A stretch of 11,309 nt of DNA from Acidimicrobiales bacterium (GTDB lineage: Bacteria; Actinomycetota; Acidimicrobiia; Acidimicrobiales; Iamiaceae). Shown piece by piece: positions 1 through 6,861 of the stretch; position 1 is the first letter of the stretch; the number at the start of each line of letters is the position of its first letter. The stretch lies in the NCBI GenBank assembly GCA_020439605.1, contig JAGQSI010000035.1, forward strand, positions 1 through 11,309, read 5' to 3'. A program made the translations under genes and the position numbers. The notes beneath the pieces are model-generated. The model was not told the DNA's origin. It saw nothing but the letters and a program-made list of their open reading frames with translations, and made no database searches.

Positions 1-576
1 GATGGTGTCTGCATAGGGACCGTTGGTGATGAAGGTCTTGGACCCGTTCAACACGTACTCGTCGCCATCCCTGCGAGCGGTGCTCTTCATTGACCCAAAA
101 GCATCCGATCCGGAGTTTGGTTCGGTAATGGCCCAGGCACCGATCTTTTTGAGTGTCAACAGGTCTTTGGACCAGCGTTCCTTCTGGGCGATGGTGCCTT
201 TGGAGTTGATGGCTGCAGAGGTCAACCCCATGGAAACACCGAGGGCGGTGACCATGCCGGGACATACCTTGCACAACTCGATGATCGGAATGAGTTGCAG
301 CGAAGCTGCTCCGCCGTCGCCGTCCTTCTTGGGTTTTTCGGGTGGGGTCTCCCCGTTGGCCACCGCTGCTTGAACGGCCTTTTCGAACTCGATTGTTCGA
401 TCGAACTTGTCTCCCGCCGCAGCGTCCATCCCGAAGTCTCGAAACAGCTTGCGCAGCACCTCATATGGAGGTGTGTCTCCATGCTCGAATTCGTCCACAC
501 GGGGACGAATCTCCTTGTCGATGAACTGACGGACAGCTACACGCACCATCTCTTGTTCTTCGGTCCACTGAAACAC
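1..576 (-). CDS. Acyl-CoA dehydrogenase, N-terminal 192 residues (partial, runs off left edge)
   Basis: The product is an FAD-dependent acyl-CoA dehydrogenase, which desaturates acyl-CoA at C2-C3 in fatty-acid or other acyl-CoA breakdown in the cytoplasm. The N-terminal helix (WTEEQEMVRVAVRQFIDKEI, residues 4-23) and the substrate/FAD-contact block AITEPNSGSD (149-158) followed by LNGSKTFITNG (176-186) are clear family signatures. The catalytic Glu would lie in the missing C-terminal half. GTG at 576 is chosen as the start because GGAGG (584-588 on the minus strand) sits 7 nt upstream. Between the N-terminal helices and the helix starting PIIELCKVCPG (97-107) there is a charged, Pro/Gly/Lys-rich segment (about 55-93) where ordinary members carry the short PEEYGG-type region, so this is a divergent subfamily. 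It lies 61 bp downstream of the M20 amidohydrolase on the same strand. The physiological substrate cannot be read from sequence. Confidence 0.93.
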   Translation of the reverse strand, partial: MFQWTEEQEMVRVAVRQFIDKEIRPRVDEFEHGDTPPYEVLRKLFRDFGMDAAAGDKFDRTIEFEKAVQAAVANGETPPEKPKKDGDGGAASLQLIPIIELCKVCPGMVTALGVSMGLTSAAINSKGTIAQKERWSKDLLTLKKIGAWAITEPNSGSDAFGSMKSTARRDGDEYVLNGSKTFITNGPYADTI

Positions 577-583
577 GCCACAC

Positions 584-588
584 CTCCG
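584..588 (-). promoter_or_regulatory. Ribosome binding site GGAGG for the acyl-CoA dehydrogenase
   Basis: The minus strand reads GGAGG, then 7 nt, then the GTG codon at 576-574. This perfect Shine-Dalgarno core decides the start of the partial acyl-CoA dehydrogenase. Confidence 0.8.
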
Positions 589-624
589 GGCTTGATTGGC
601 AGACCTGTGACGTTACCCCAAAAA

Positions 625-642
625 CTTGACCGCTTGGTCAAG
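625..642. promoter_or_regulatory. Perfect dyad CTTGACC-gctt-GGTCAAG: TetR-like operator or weak terminator
   Basis: Two perfect 7-bp arms are separated by 4 nt. The dyad overlaps the stop codon of the M20 gene (638-640) and lies about 50-66 nt upstream of the acyl-CoA dehydrogenase start. Read on the minus strand, the second arm is followed by five Ts (624-620), which would fit a weak intrinsic terminator after the M20 gene. The same dyad contains TTGACC, a -35-like hexamer, and has the size and form of TetR-family operators often found before acyl-CoA dehydrogenase genes. The two readings cannot be separated from sequence alone, and no TetR gene is in the window. Confidence 0.45.
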
Positions 643-1921
643 AGGCGTTTTCTGTGCCGATCCATTCCAAGGCTGCCACCAACAAGCACTCCACTCCATG
701 GCCAATGGTCGGGTGCTGAACTGGTGCGAACTGTGGAGAATGGTTGAAGGGCACCTCCTCAGCTAGCCGGTTGGCGTTGAACGCAGCGATCCATGCGTCG
801 GGATCGTGGCCTCCGGTGAACCAGAAGACCGAGGGGCATCCTGCGGCTTTGGCGAAGAAGGAGAAATCCTCAGAGCCCATTGCTTGGGGACCTTCCATGG
901 CTCGTTCGTGGCCGAACGCAGCTACAAACGCTTTGGCCACCACAGCGGTGGCACCTGGGTCATTGACAAGTGGTGGAAATGAATGAAGTGGCTCAACGAT
1001 CGGATCGGGTGCACCAAAGCTGTGGGCCTCGCCATGACAGATCCGCTCTACTGCCTCTAGGACTCGCGCCCGTGCCGCTTCGTCGAAGGTGCGGATGCTG
1101 ATTCCAAGTTCCGCCTTCTCCGAGATGATGTTCTCCTTGGTGCCAACCCTGACATGGCCCACAGTCACCACGACTGGTTCATGTGCCGGAGTTTCACGAG
1201 ACGTGATGGTCTGGAGCTTCATGATGGTTGAGGCAGCCATTACCGCGGGGTCAATGGTTCGCTCAGGAGTAGAACCGTGCCCGCCACGTCCATTGAGAGT
1301 CACCCGCAACCCGTCAGCGCCCGCCATGGCCGGGCCTTGGCGGGTTAGTACCCAACCAGCAGGTGCAGGCGCAAGGTGTTGACCCAAACAGACATCGGGG
1401 GTTCCAAACCTCTCCAAGAAGTTGTCCTCGATCATTGCCTGAGCGCCGGCGCCGAGTTCCTCGGCTGGCTGGATCACGATGAGCACAGTTCCGCCCCATA
1501 GCTCACGGTGCTCGCTAAGCACCTGGGCCGCACCCATCATCCATGTCACATGCATGTCATGGCCACAGGCATGGGCGACCCCAACATCGTTGCCCTCCTG
1601 GTCTCTGGCACGAACCTTCGAGGCATAGGCCAGACCGGTATCTTCCACCACGGGAAGAGCATCCATGTCCGCTCTCAGCAACACCCGAGGGCCCTCACCG
1701 TTGGACAAGACACCAACCACACCAGTGCCTCCAACGCCTCGAGTCACCTCATAGCCAAGGCTCTCAAGGCGTGTTGCGGCGATTTCGCTGGTGCGCGTCT
1801 CCTGCATGGATAGCTCAGGATTCGCATGTAGATCCTCGTAGAGCTCCGCTAGTTCATCCACCAATGGAGCTACTGCACCAGCAATTGTCTCGTAGGTCAT
1901 CTGAGCTTCGTCGATCCCCAT
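638..1921 (-). CDS. M20-family amidohydrolase (N-acyl-amino acid / IAA-conjugate / hippurate hydrolase type)
   Basis: This 427-residue protein is a cytosolic metal-dependent amidohydrolase of the M20D group, which cleaves N-acyl or aryl-amide bonds such as N-acetyl amino acids, hippurate or indole-acetyl conjugates. Visible marks are LLRADMDALPV (81-91), HACGHDMH (117-124, with metal-ligand Cys119 and His121), QPAEELGAG (151-159, catalytic and metal Glu154/155), QHLAP (181-185), the dimerisation lid GRGGHGSTPE (211-220), MGSEDFSFFA (348-357) and FNHSPQF (392-398, late His ligand). Length and the Cys-His-Glu-His-His ligand set are normal, so it should be active. ATG 1921 has only AAGG 9 nt upstream as a possible ribosome site; ATG 1900 (residue 8) is an alternative start. 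It is divergent from the CoA-lyase pair across 61 bp and co-directional with the acyl-CoA dehydrogenase. The exact substrate is unknown. Confidence 0.93.
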   Translation of the reverse strand: MGIDEAQMTYETIAGAVAPLVDELAELYEDLHANPELSMQETRTSEIAATRLESLGYEVTRGVGGTGVVGVLSNGEGPRVLLRADMDALPVVEDTGLAYASKVRARDQEGNDVGVAHACGHDMHVTWMMGAAQVLSEHRELWGGTVLIVIQPAEELGAGAQAMIEDNFLERFGTPDVCLGQHLAPAPAGWVLTRQGPAMAGADGLRVTLNGRGGHGSTPERTIDPAVMAASTIMKLQTITSRETPAHEPVVVTVGHVRVGTKENIISEKAELGISIRTFDEAARARVLEAVERICHGEAHSFGAPDPIVEPLHSFPPLVNDPGATAVVAKAFVAAFGHERAMEGPQAMGSEDFSFFAKAAGCPSVFWFTGGHDPDAWIAAFNANRLAEEVPFNHSPQFAPVQHPTIGHGVECLLVAALEWIGTENAS

Positions 1922-1982
1922 GAACCATGACCTTAGAGCTTCGCGGTTGAGAGTGGATCGCCCAGCTCTCTAGGGTTGCGCC
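1922..1982. promoter_or_regulatory. Divergent intergenic region, M20 amidohydrolase / CoA-lyase operon
   Basis: These 61 bp must hold the promoters of both divergent transcripts unless they lie inside the genes. No convincing -35/-10 pair is visible. A loose inverted repeat GAGAG (1949-1953) / CTCTC (1966-1970) with a 12-nt spacer is present but short. AGGG at 1972-1975, 7 nt before the plus-strand ATG, is the only ribosome-site candidate for the first lyase. Confidence 0.35.
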
Positions 1983-3047
1983 ATGCGCAATCCCAAGGAC
2001 TTTTTCCGCCCACTCGCGGCCGGTGCGCCCCAGCCGGTTACCGAGATCCCGTTCCGTCCCTCACGGATGATCCACTTCTTCGACCCGAGCAATCCGAAGA
2101 TGGCCGCAAAGGTCCCTGAGATCGCCCAGAAGGTAGACATCATTCTCGGCAACCTCGAGGACGCCGTAAAGGCGGAGAACAAAGAAGCCGCACGCAACGG
2201 ACTTGTCGAGATCGCTCGTAACACTGATTTCGGCGAGACCCAACTGTGGACCCGTATCAACAGTCTCGATTCGCCCTGGGTCCTCGATGACCTCATCACA
2301 TTGGTCACCGAAGTTGGCGACAAGCTCGACGTGATCATGGTGCCGAAGGTTGAAGGTGCCGAGGACATCCAGTACGTGGACCGTCTGGTGGCCCAGCTAG
2401 AGGCCCGTGCCGGCGTCAAGCGCCCCATCCTGCTCCACGCAATTCTTGAAACCGCCCGTGGAGTCACCAACATCGAGGAGATCTGCGCTGCTAGCCCCCG
2501 CATGCAGGGTTTGAGCCTCGGCCCAGCAGATCTCGCTGCCAATCGTCGGATGAAGACCACCCGCGTGGGTGGCGGCCACCCCGGCTATCTGGTTCGCCAG
2601 GACCCGGTGGGTGGAGAAATCGACAGTGACCGCACCAGCTACCAACAAGATCTGTGGCACTACACGATTGCTCGCATGGTTGATGCCTGTGCAGCCAACG
2701 GCATCTTCGCCTTCTACGGACCCTTCGGAGACATCAAGGACACCGTGGCGTGTGAGGACCAGTTCCGTAACGCCTTCCTTCTCGGTTGTGTCGGCGCATG
2801 GAGCTTGCACCCGGTGCAGATCGAGATCGCCAAGAAGGTGTTCTCACCAGATCCCGCAGATGTGGCTCACGCCCTTCATGTCATCGAGGAGATGGGCGAC
2901 GGCACCGGTGCTGTCATGATCGACGGCAAGATGGAGGACGACGCTTCGGTCAAGCAGTGCCACGTAATGGTGGATCTCGCCAAGCAACTGTCGGCTCGTG
3001 ACGCCGATGTGGCCGAGATGTACCGCGCCGTTGGACTGGACATCTGA
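1983..3047 (+). CDS. HpcH/HpaI-family CoA-ester lyase, L-malyl-CoA/beta-methylmalyl-CoA lyase (Mcl1)-like
   Basis: This 354-residue TIM-barrel enzyme belongs to the CitE/malyl-CoA lyase family. Family members reversibly split beta-hydroxyacyl-CoAs such as malyl-CoA into acetyl-CoA (or beta-methylmalyl-CoA into propionyl-CoA) plus glyoxylate. The order of motifs matches Mcl1: [13 protein letters not shown] (55-67), RINSLDSP (91-98), IMVPKV (118-123), ILETARG (154-160) with Mg ligand Glu156, [10 protein letters not shown] (177-186) with Mg ligand Asp183, YGPFGD (245-250), [11 protein letters not shown] (273-283), and MEDDASVKQ (317-325) with Asp319 in the place of the C-terminal catalytic Asp. 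The Glu-Asp spacing of 27 equals that I recall for Rhodobacter Mcl1 (141/168). The N-terminal extension and the C-terminal tail are a little longer than the usual 320 or so residues. It starts a two-gene operon with its paralog. Substrate preference is inferred from similarity. Confidence 0.9.
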   Translation: MRNPKDFFRPLAAGAPQPVTEIPFRPSRMIHFFDPSNPKMAAKVPEIAQKVDIILGNLEDAVKAENKEAARNGLVEIARNTDFGETQLWTRINSLDSPWVLDDLITLVTEVGDKLDVIMVPKVEGAEDIQYVDRLVAQLEARAGVKRPILLHAILETARGVTNIEEICAASPRMQGLSLGPADLAANRRMKTTRVGGGHPGYLVRQDPVGGEIDSDRTSYQQDLWHYTIARMVDACAANGIFAFYGPFGDIKDTVACEDQFRNAFLLGCVGAWSLHPVQIEIAKKVFSPDPADVAHALHVIEEMGDGTGAVMIDGKMEDDASVKQCHVMVDLAKQLSARDADVAEMYRAVGLDI

Positions 3048-3049
3048 TC

Positions 3050-3922
3050 ATGGCTGAGCAGATTCTCCCCCGCCGCTCCGTTCTCTACATGCCCGGAGCC
3101 AACGAACGAGCTCTTGAGAAGGCAAAGGGCCTCGACGCAGATGCCCTGATCCTCGACCTCGAGGACGCCGTTGCCCCAGATGCCAAAGCCGAAGCACGCG
3201 AGCGCGTTTGCACGCTTGTGGCGGACGGCGCCTACGGCACCAAGGAGGTCACAATTCGTTCCAACGGCCTCGACACCTCATGGCACAACGATGATCTCGC
3301 AGCGATTGCTGCTGCTGGACCGGCGGCGGTTGTGGTTCCGAAGGTGAACAGCGTGGCCGATGTGCGCTCGATCGAGGCCTCACTGGAGAAGGGTGGAGCA
3401 CCGGACCACACCAAGATCTGGGCCATGGTCGAGACCCCGGTTGCGATGCTTCATGCCGAAGAGATCGCTGCCGCCTCAGAACGACTGACCGTCTTGGTGA
3501 TGGGCACCAACGATCTGGCCAAGGAGCTGCACGCCGAGCACATCTCGGGCCGCCAGCCACTACTAACCGGTCTGGGCCTGTGCGTTCTCGCCGCTCGCGC
3601 CACCGGCAAGGTGATTCTCGACGGTGTCTATAACGACATCAAGAACGAGGAAGGCTTTGCGAGCGAATGCCTTCAGGGTCGACAGATGGGCTTCGACGGC
3701 AAGACCCTCATCCACCCCAGCCAGATCGACCCAGCCAACCAAACCTGGGCCCCTACGCCAGAAGCAATAGAAGATGCCCAAGCGCTTATCGCCACTTTCG
3801 AAGAGGCAATCGCTCAGGGCAAGGGCGTGGTGACCCACAACGGTCGAATGATCGAGAACCTGCACGTGGACAACGCCCGACGGGTTCTCGCTGTGGCCGA
3901 GGCCATCGCTATTCGTTCCTAG
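3050..3922 (+). CDS. HpcH/HpaI-family CoA-ester lyase, CitE/Mcl2/CLYBL-like paralog
   Basis: This 290-residue member of the same superfamily is closer in length to CitE, CLYBL (citramalyl-CoA lyase) and Mcl2 ((3S)-malyl-CoA thioesterase) than to Mcl1. Motifs are RRSVLYMPGAN (8-18), ALILDLEDAVAPD (32-44), IRSNGLDT (69-76), VVVPKV (94-99), MVETP (126-130) with Mg ligand Glu128, MGTNDLAKEL (151-160) with Mg ligand Asp155, and GFDGKTLIHPSQI (214-226). In the C-terminal lid, where CLYBL-type enzymes have GxMID with a catalytic Asp, this protein reads GRMIEN (265-270), so Glu269 replaces Asp. ATG lies 2 bp after the upstream stop with no clear ribosome site, which indicates translational coupling and a shared transcript with the first lyase. 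Lyase versus thioesterase activity cannot be decided here. Confidence 0.9.
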   Translation: MAEQILPRRSVLYMPGANERALEKAKGLDADALILDLEDAVAPDAKAEARERVCTLVADGAYGTKEVTIRSNGLDTSWHNDDLAAIAAAGPAAVVVPKVNSVADVRSIEASLEKGGAPDHTKIWAMVETPVAMLHAEEIAAASERLTVLVMGTNDLAKELHAEHISGRQPLLTGLGLCVLAARATGKVILDGVYNDIKNEEGFASECLQGRQMGFDGKTLIHPSQIDPANQTWAPTPEAIEDAQALIATFEEAIAQGKGVVTHNGRMIENLHVDNARRVLAVAEAIAIRS

Positions 3923-3934
3923 GTGACTCACCTA
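3920..3934. promoter_or_regulatory. Perfect 15-nt palindrome TAGGTGA-C-TCACCTA, possible operator
   Basis: Two 7-bp arms flank one central base. The palindrome begins in the stop codon of the second lyase and ends 48 nt before the preferred TTG start of the membrane-protein gene. Position and symmetry fit an operator for a dimeric repressor controlling that gene. An arm this short can arise by chance in a window of this size, so the call is tentative. Confidence 0.35.
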
Positions 3935-3973
3935 CTCCCGATGGCGGTGCAAGAATCTTTGCCAAGGCCATCT

Positions 3974-3978
3974 GGAGG
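3974..3978 (+). promoter_or_regulatory. Ribosome binding site GGAGG before a TTG start
   Basis: GGAGG within GGAGGGG lies 4 nt before TTG 3983. Neither of the upstream in-frame candidates, GTG 3923 and ATG 3941, has a purine-rich site, so this motif is used to place the start of the membrane protein. Confidence 0.6.
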
Positions 3979-3982
3979 GGAC

Positions 3983-4840
3983 TTGAGCCAACCAACCAAC
4001 AACACACCGGAGCAGCCGCCCGAGCCAGAGCCCTCACCGTTGCCGGCCGGGTTCATCGGAGCGGCTGCTTATGGTTCACCGCCAGCTACAACTGTCGAAC
4101 CACCCCAACGCCCCGCCTCGCCCTCCAACACTCCCAGGCGATCAAAGTTGCCGCTGATTGCGATAGCTCTTGTCCTCATCGTCGCTGGCGCTATAGCGGC
4201 GGTTATCGCCCGTGGATCTGGCGGATCCAAACAAGCCTCTTTGCCCTCTCGATCACCCGAGGCAACGGTTCAAGCCTTCTCCGATGCTCTGAGCACGGCA
4301 GATACAACCGAGTTCTGTCGCCTCTTGTCCAAAGAGCAACGCCAGCAGATCTCCGCAGCCATAGGAACAGGATGCATCGACTCGGCAGGAACCTTCCTGA
4401 CCATGGCCAAGGCATTCGGAGCAGTAGACCTTGAGGTGACCGGCAGCTCGATCGAGTCCAATACTGCAGTTGTCGCTGTGGTCGTCAACGGTGAATCAAC
4501 CGAGATCCCACTAGTCATCGAGAACGATCGTTGGGTTATCGATACATCGCCAACCGCCATCGCATCAGTGGGCGAAGGGACCTCTGGGGAGGGGACGCAA
4601 CCCTCAGCTCCCCCATCTGACCCTTCTGATCCGAGCGACAGCATCGGACCTGACGTTTCTGCACTTTGCGAAACGGATCGCCTCAGCGTGGAATCCGCTG
4701 TCGAGATCTACAAAGCCCTCTACGGCTCCCCACCAGCGTCGGCTCAGGACCTGGTTGACGAAGGACTCTTGAGAGAGCTCCCCGCGTTGTCGGCTGTTGA
4801 GGCCGATGGTTCTGTGGTTCCTTCTGGTAGATGCAAATAG
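3983..4840 (+). CDS. Pro-rich single-pass membrane protein with extracytoplasmic NTF2-like domain and pilin-like tail
   Basis: I do not recognise a named gene. From TTG 3983 (285 aa) it has a Pro-rich cytoplasmic segment (1-54), one membrane helix (about 55-76), an extracytoplasmic domain (about 90-190) and a C-terminal module (about 225-285). The middle domain begins SPEATVQAFSDAL and ends ENDRWVID, the typical frame of DUF4878/NTF2-like (lumazine-binding-like) extracellular domains. Cys112 and Cys131 could form a disulfide in it. A Ser/Pro/Asp linker with PSDPSDPSD (211-219) follows. The last module reads ALCETDRLSVESAVEIYKALYG then PASAQDLVDEGLLRELP, the pattern of the helix and C-terminal part of type IV pilin/GspG-like proteins. 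Cys229 and Cys284 flank it. The start could also be GTG 3923 or ATG 3941, which add 20 or 14 residues, but only TTG 3983 has GGAGG. A surface or envelope role is inferred; the function is unknown. Confidence 0.8.
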   Translation: MSQPTNNTPEQPPEPEPSPLPAGFIGAAAYGSPPATTVEPPQRPASPSNTPRRSKLPLIAIALVLIVAGAIAAVIARGSGGSKQASLPSRSPEATVQAFSDALSTADTTEFCRLLSKEQRQQISAAIGTGCIDSAGTFLTMAKAFGAVDLEVTGSSIESNTAVVAVVVNGESTEIPLVIENDRWVIDTSPTAIASVGEGTSGEGTQPSAPPSDPSDPSDSIGPDVSALCETDRLSVESAVEIYKALYGSPPASAQDLVDEGLLRELPALSAVEADGSVVPSGRCK

Positions 4841-4874
4841 GGCACAAGGCCCCACTACCGCTTCGAACTCGGCC

Positions 4875-6803
4875 CTAGGCGGTCACTATCGGGAACCAGA
4901 TATCAAACGTGTCGAGGTGGGCAAACAGTTCCGCCAAGGTATCGCTTCTACCGTCCATCTCTACCTCGCCGAGACGCTCGAGTTCGCTCAACTCCTTCTG
5001 GCCAAAAACCAGCGAGGCCAGCGTCGCGTGGTTGCACCTCAGCGTGAGCTCAGGGTGTGCAATTCCATCTGGTTGTTGTTTGCGGGTTGCTGCAAGCGTG
5101 CCTCGTTGAATCCCGATGGTCCAGCTCTCCGAGCGGTCACCAACTTCGAGCCTCAGAGACCACGCTTTGGAGCCCGAGACATGATTTCTGAGGCGAATCG
5201 CTAGATAGTCGATCAGCATTTCCACGCTCATGGCCCCAACCAGATCACTTGATGGACCAGACCCACCGCCACTGCCTACAGGGTGGCCATGGCGAAGTTC
5301 TTGAGCCCCGCTCAGATAGAAGGTGCGCCATGGACCTGACTCCGCCTGATAGCCGAGTTGTTCGAGCGCGTCGGCCTGCAACAGCTTGGCTTCGAGGTTT
5401 TCAGGATCCGCGAACACAACGTGGTTCACCACCTCAACCACCCAGCGGTAGTCACCTTGTTCGAAGCTCTTGCGCGCCTTGGCCAAAACCGATTCAGCGC
5501 CGCCCATGAACTCCACATAGCGCTTGGCCGCAGCAACCGGAGGATGGTTGTGGAGATGGGCCGGGTTGGCGTCGAACCACCCCAGGTAACGCTGATAGAT
5601 CGCCTTGACGTTGTGACTGATGGTGCCGTAGTACCCGCGAGCGGTTGGTTCCTCAGCGAGTTCATCGGGAAACTCCAACTTCTCGGCGATCTCTGAAGCA
5701 ACCAGTCCGTGATTGGCCATTCTCAAGGTTTGATCGTGAAGGTACCGGTACATGTCGCGATGAATGGATATCTGCTCGACGATCTCGTCGTGACCCCAAC
5801 GTGGCCAGTGATGGCTCGCGAAACACACATCGCTCCGATCCCCGAACAGGTCCAGAGCCTCCTGCAGGTACTTACTCCATGACAAAGCGTCACGCACCTG
5901 TGCCCCTCTCGGGGTGTAGAGGTTGTGCATCGTGCATGTGCAGTTTTCGGCCATGCACAAGATCCGATGGTCCGGGAAGTGGAAGTTCATTTCCGCTGGG
6001 GCCTCGGTGTCGGGGGTGACCTGGAAACAGATCCTCACACCGTCCACAACCATTTCGGTACCTGTCTCAATGATCTCAACGGTTGGAGCGATCAGCCCCT
6101 GACTCGCCAGCAGCGGAACTCCCTTGCCGAGACCGCAATCAACATGTCCACGAGGGCCCTTGGGTAACAACGCTCCATACATGTAGGTAGCTCGGCGAGT
6201 CATCACGTTGCCGGCCAGGATGTTTTCGCTCACTGCCGCTTCAAGGAAGCCTGCCGGGGCAATGATCTGGACCCTGCCGGCAGTCACATCATCTTCATCA
6301 ACCACTCCCCTGACCCCACCAAAATGATCGATATGGCTATGGGTGTAGATCACGGCGACCACCTCACGGGCGCCTAGATGCTCGTTGACAAGATTCAACG
6401 CAGCACGCGCTGTTTCCTCGGAGGTGAGCGGGTCGATCACGATCCAACCGGTCTCGGCTTCGATCACGGTCATGTTGGCTAGGTCGAGTCCCCGGACCTG
6501 ATAGAACCCCGGCGCCATCTCGAACAGTCCAGCAATCGAATTGCGTTGAGCCTGGGCCCACAATCCCGGATGCACCTCAGCCGGGGCCTTCTGGGCCAAG
6601 AACTCGAAGGCTTCGAGGTCCCATACCGGCCATCCGCCAGCATGGAGAATCTGAGGTGATGACGCCTCCGCGATCAGGCCTCTTTCGGCCAAGTGCCGCT
6701 CATTGTCATCACCGTGCAGGTAGTGCAGATGTCGAGCAGCGTGATTCAGCTCCTCGGTCAGCTTGGATGCCGGCTTCGGATTCAAGTCCCCTAGTTGGCC
6801 CAT
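4875..6803 (-). CDS. Class III alkyl sulfatase (metallo-beta-lactamase fold, SdsA1/BDS1 type)
   Basis: The 642-residue protein is a zinc-dependent alkyl sulfatase that hydrolyses primary or secondary alkyl sulfates (SDS-like surfactants) to alcohol and sulfate, releasing carbon or sulfur for growth. The metal site shows THSHIDHFGG (154-163; His155, His157, Asp159, His160), PGTEAPAEM-like PDTEAPAEM (264-272, Glu271), MAENCTCTMHNLYTPRGA (284-301, Glu286) and SHHWPRWG (330-337, His331). After the hydrolase domain comes the helical dimerisation domain (about 345-500, with NHGLVASEIAEKL and YYGTISHNVKAIYQRYLGW) and a C-terminal SCP2-like lipid-binding domain (about 525-640). Length and domain order are normal for the family. 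No signal peptide is seen, so a cytoplasmic enzyme is likely, unlike secreted SdsA1. ATG 6803 lacks a ribosome site. It is divergent from the PF10118 gene and convergent with the membrane protein (34 bp gap, no clear terminator). Confidence 0.94.
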   Translation of the reverse strand: MGQLGDLNPKPASKLTEELNHAARHLHYLHGDDNERHLAERGLIAEASSPQILHAGGWPVWDLEAFEFLAQKAPAEVHPGLWAQAQRNSIAGLFEMAPGFYQVRGLDLANMTVIEAETGWIVIDPLTSEETARAALNLVNEHLGAREVVAVIYTHSHIDHFGGVRGVVDEDDVTAGRVQIIAPAGFLEAAVSENILAGNVMTRRATYMYGALLPKGPRGHVDCGLGKGVPLLASQGLIAPTVEIIETGTEMVVDGVRICFQVTPDTEAPAEMNFHFPDHRILCMAENCTCTMHNLYTPRGAQVRDALSWSKYLQEALDLFGDRSDVCFASHHWPRWGHDEIVEQISIHRDMYRYLHDQTLRMANHGLVASEIAEKLEFPDELAEEPTARGYYGTISHNVKAIYQRYLGWFDANPAHLHNHPPVAAAKRYVEFMGGAESVLAKARKSFEQGDYRWVVEVVNHVVFADPENLEAKLLQADALEQLGYQAESGPWRTFYLSGAQELRHGHPVGSGGGSGPSSDLVGAMSVEMLIDYLAIRLRNHVSGSKAWSLRLEVGDRSESWTIGIQRGTLAATRKQQPDGIAHPELTLRCNHATLASLVFGQKELSELERLGEVEMDGRSDTLAELFAHLDTFDIWFPIVTA

Positions 6804-6861
6804 TGGGTCAGTCTTGTCGAGTTCTATTGATGGCGCTTCTCAAGCCGATCTAGATAGCGAT

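Noticed and set aside
3923..3982. N-terminal extension of the membrane protein from GTG 3923 or ATG 3941
   Set aside because: Neither has a ribosome site, the region holds a palindrome, and GGAGG directly precedes TTG 3983 in frame.
4841..4874. Bidirectional terminator between the convergent membrane protein and alkyl sulfatase
   Set aside because: Only a 4-bp GGGC/GCCC stem is visible and there is no T-run.
6763..6861. N-terminal extension of the PF10118 protein
   Set aside because: It would overlap the start of the divergent alkyl sulfatase and does not resemble the family N-terminus.
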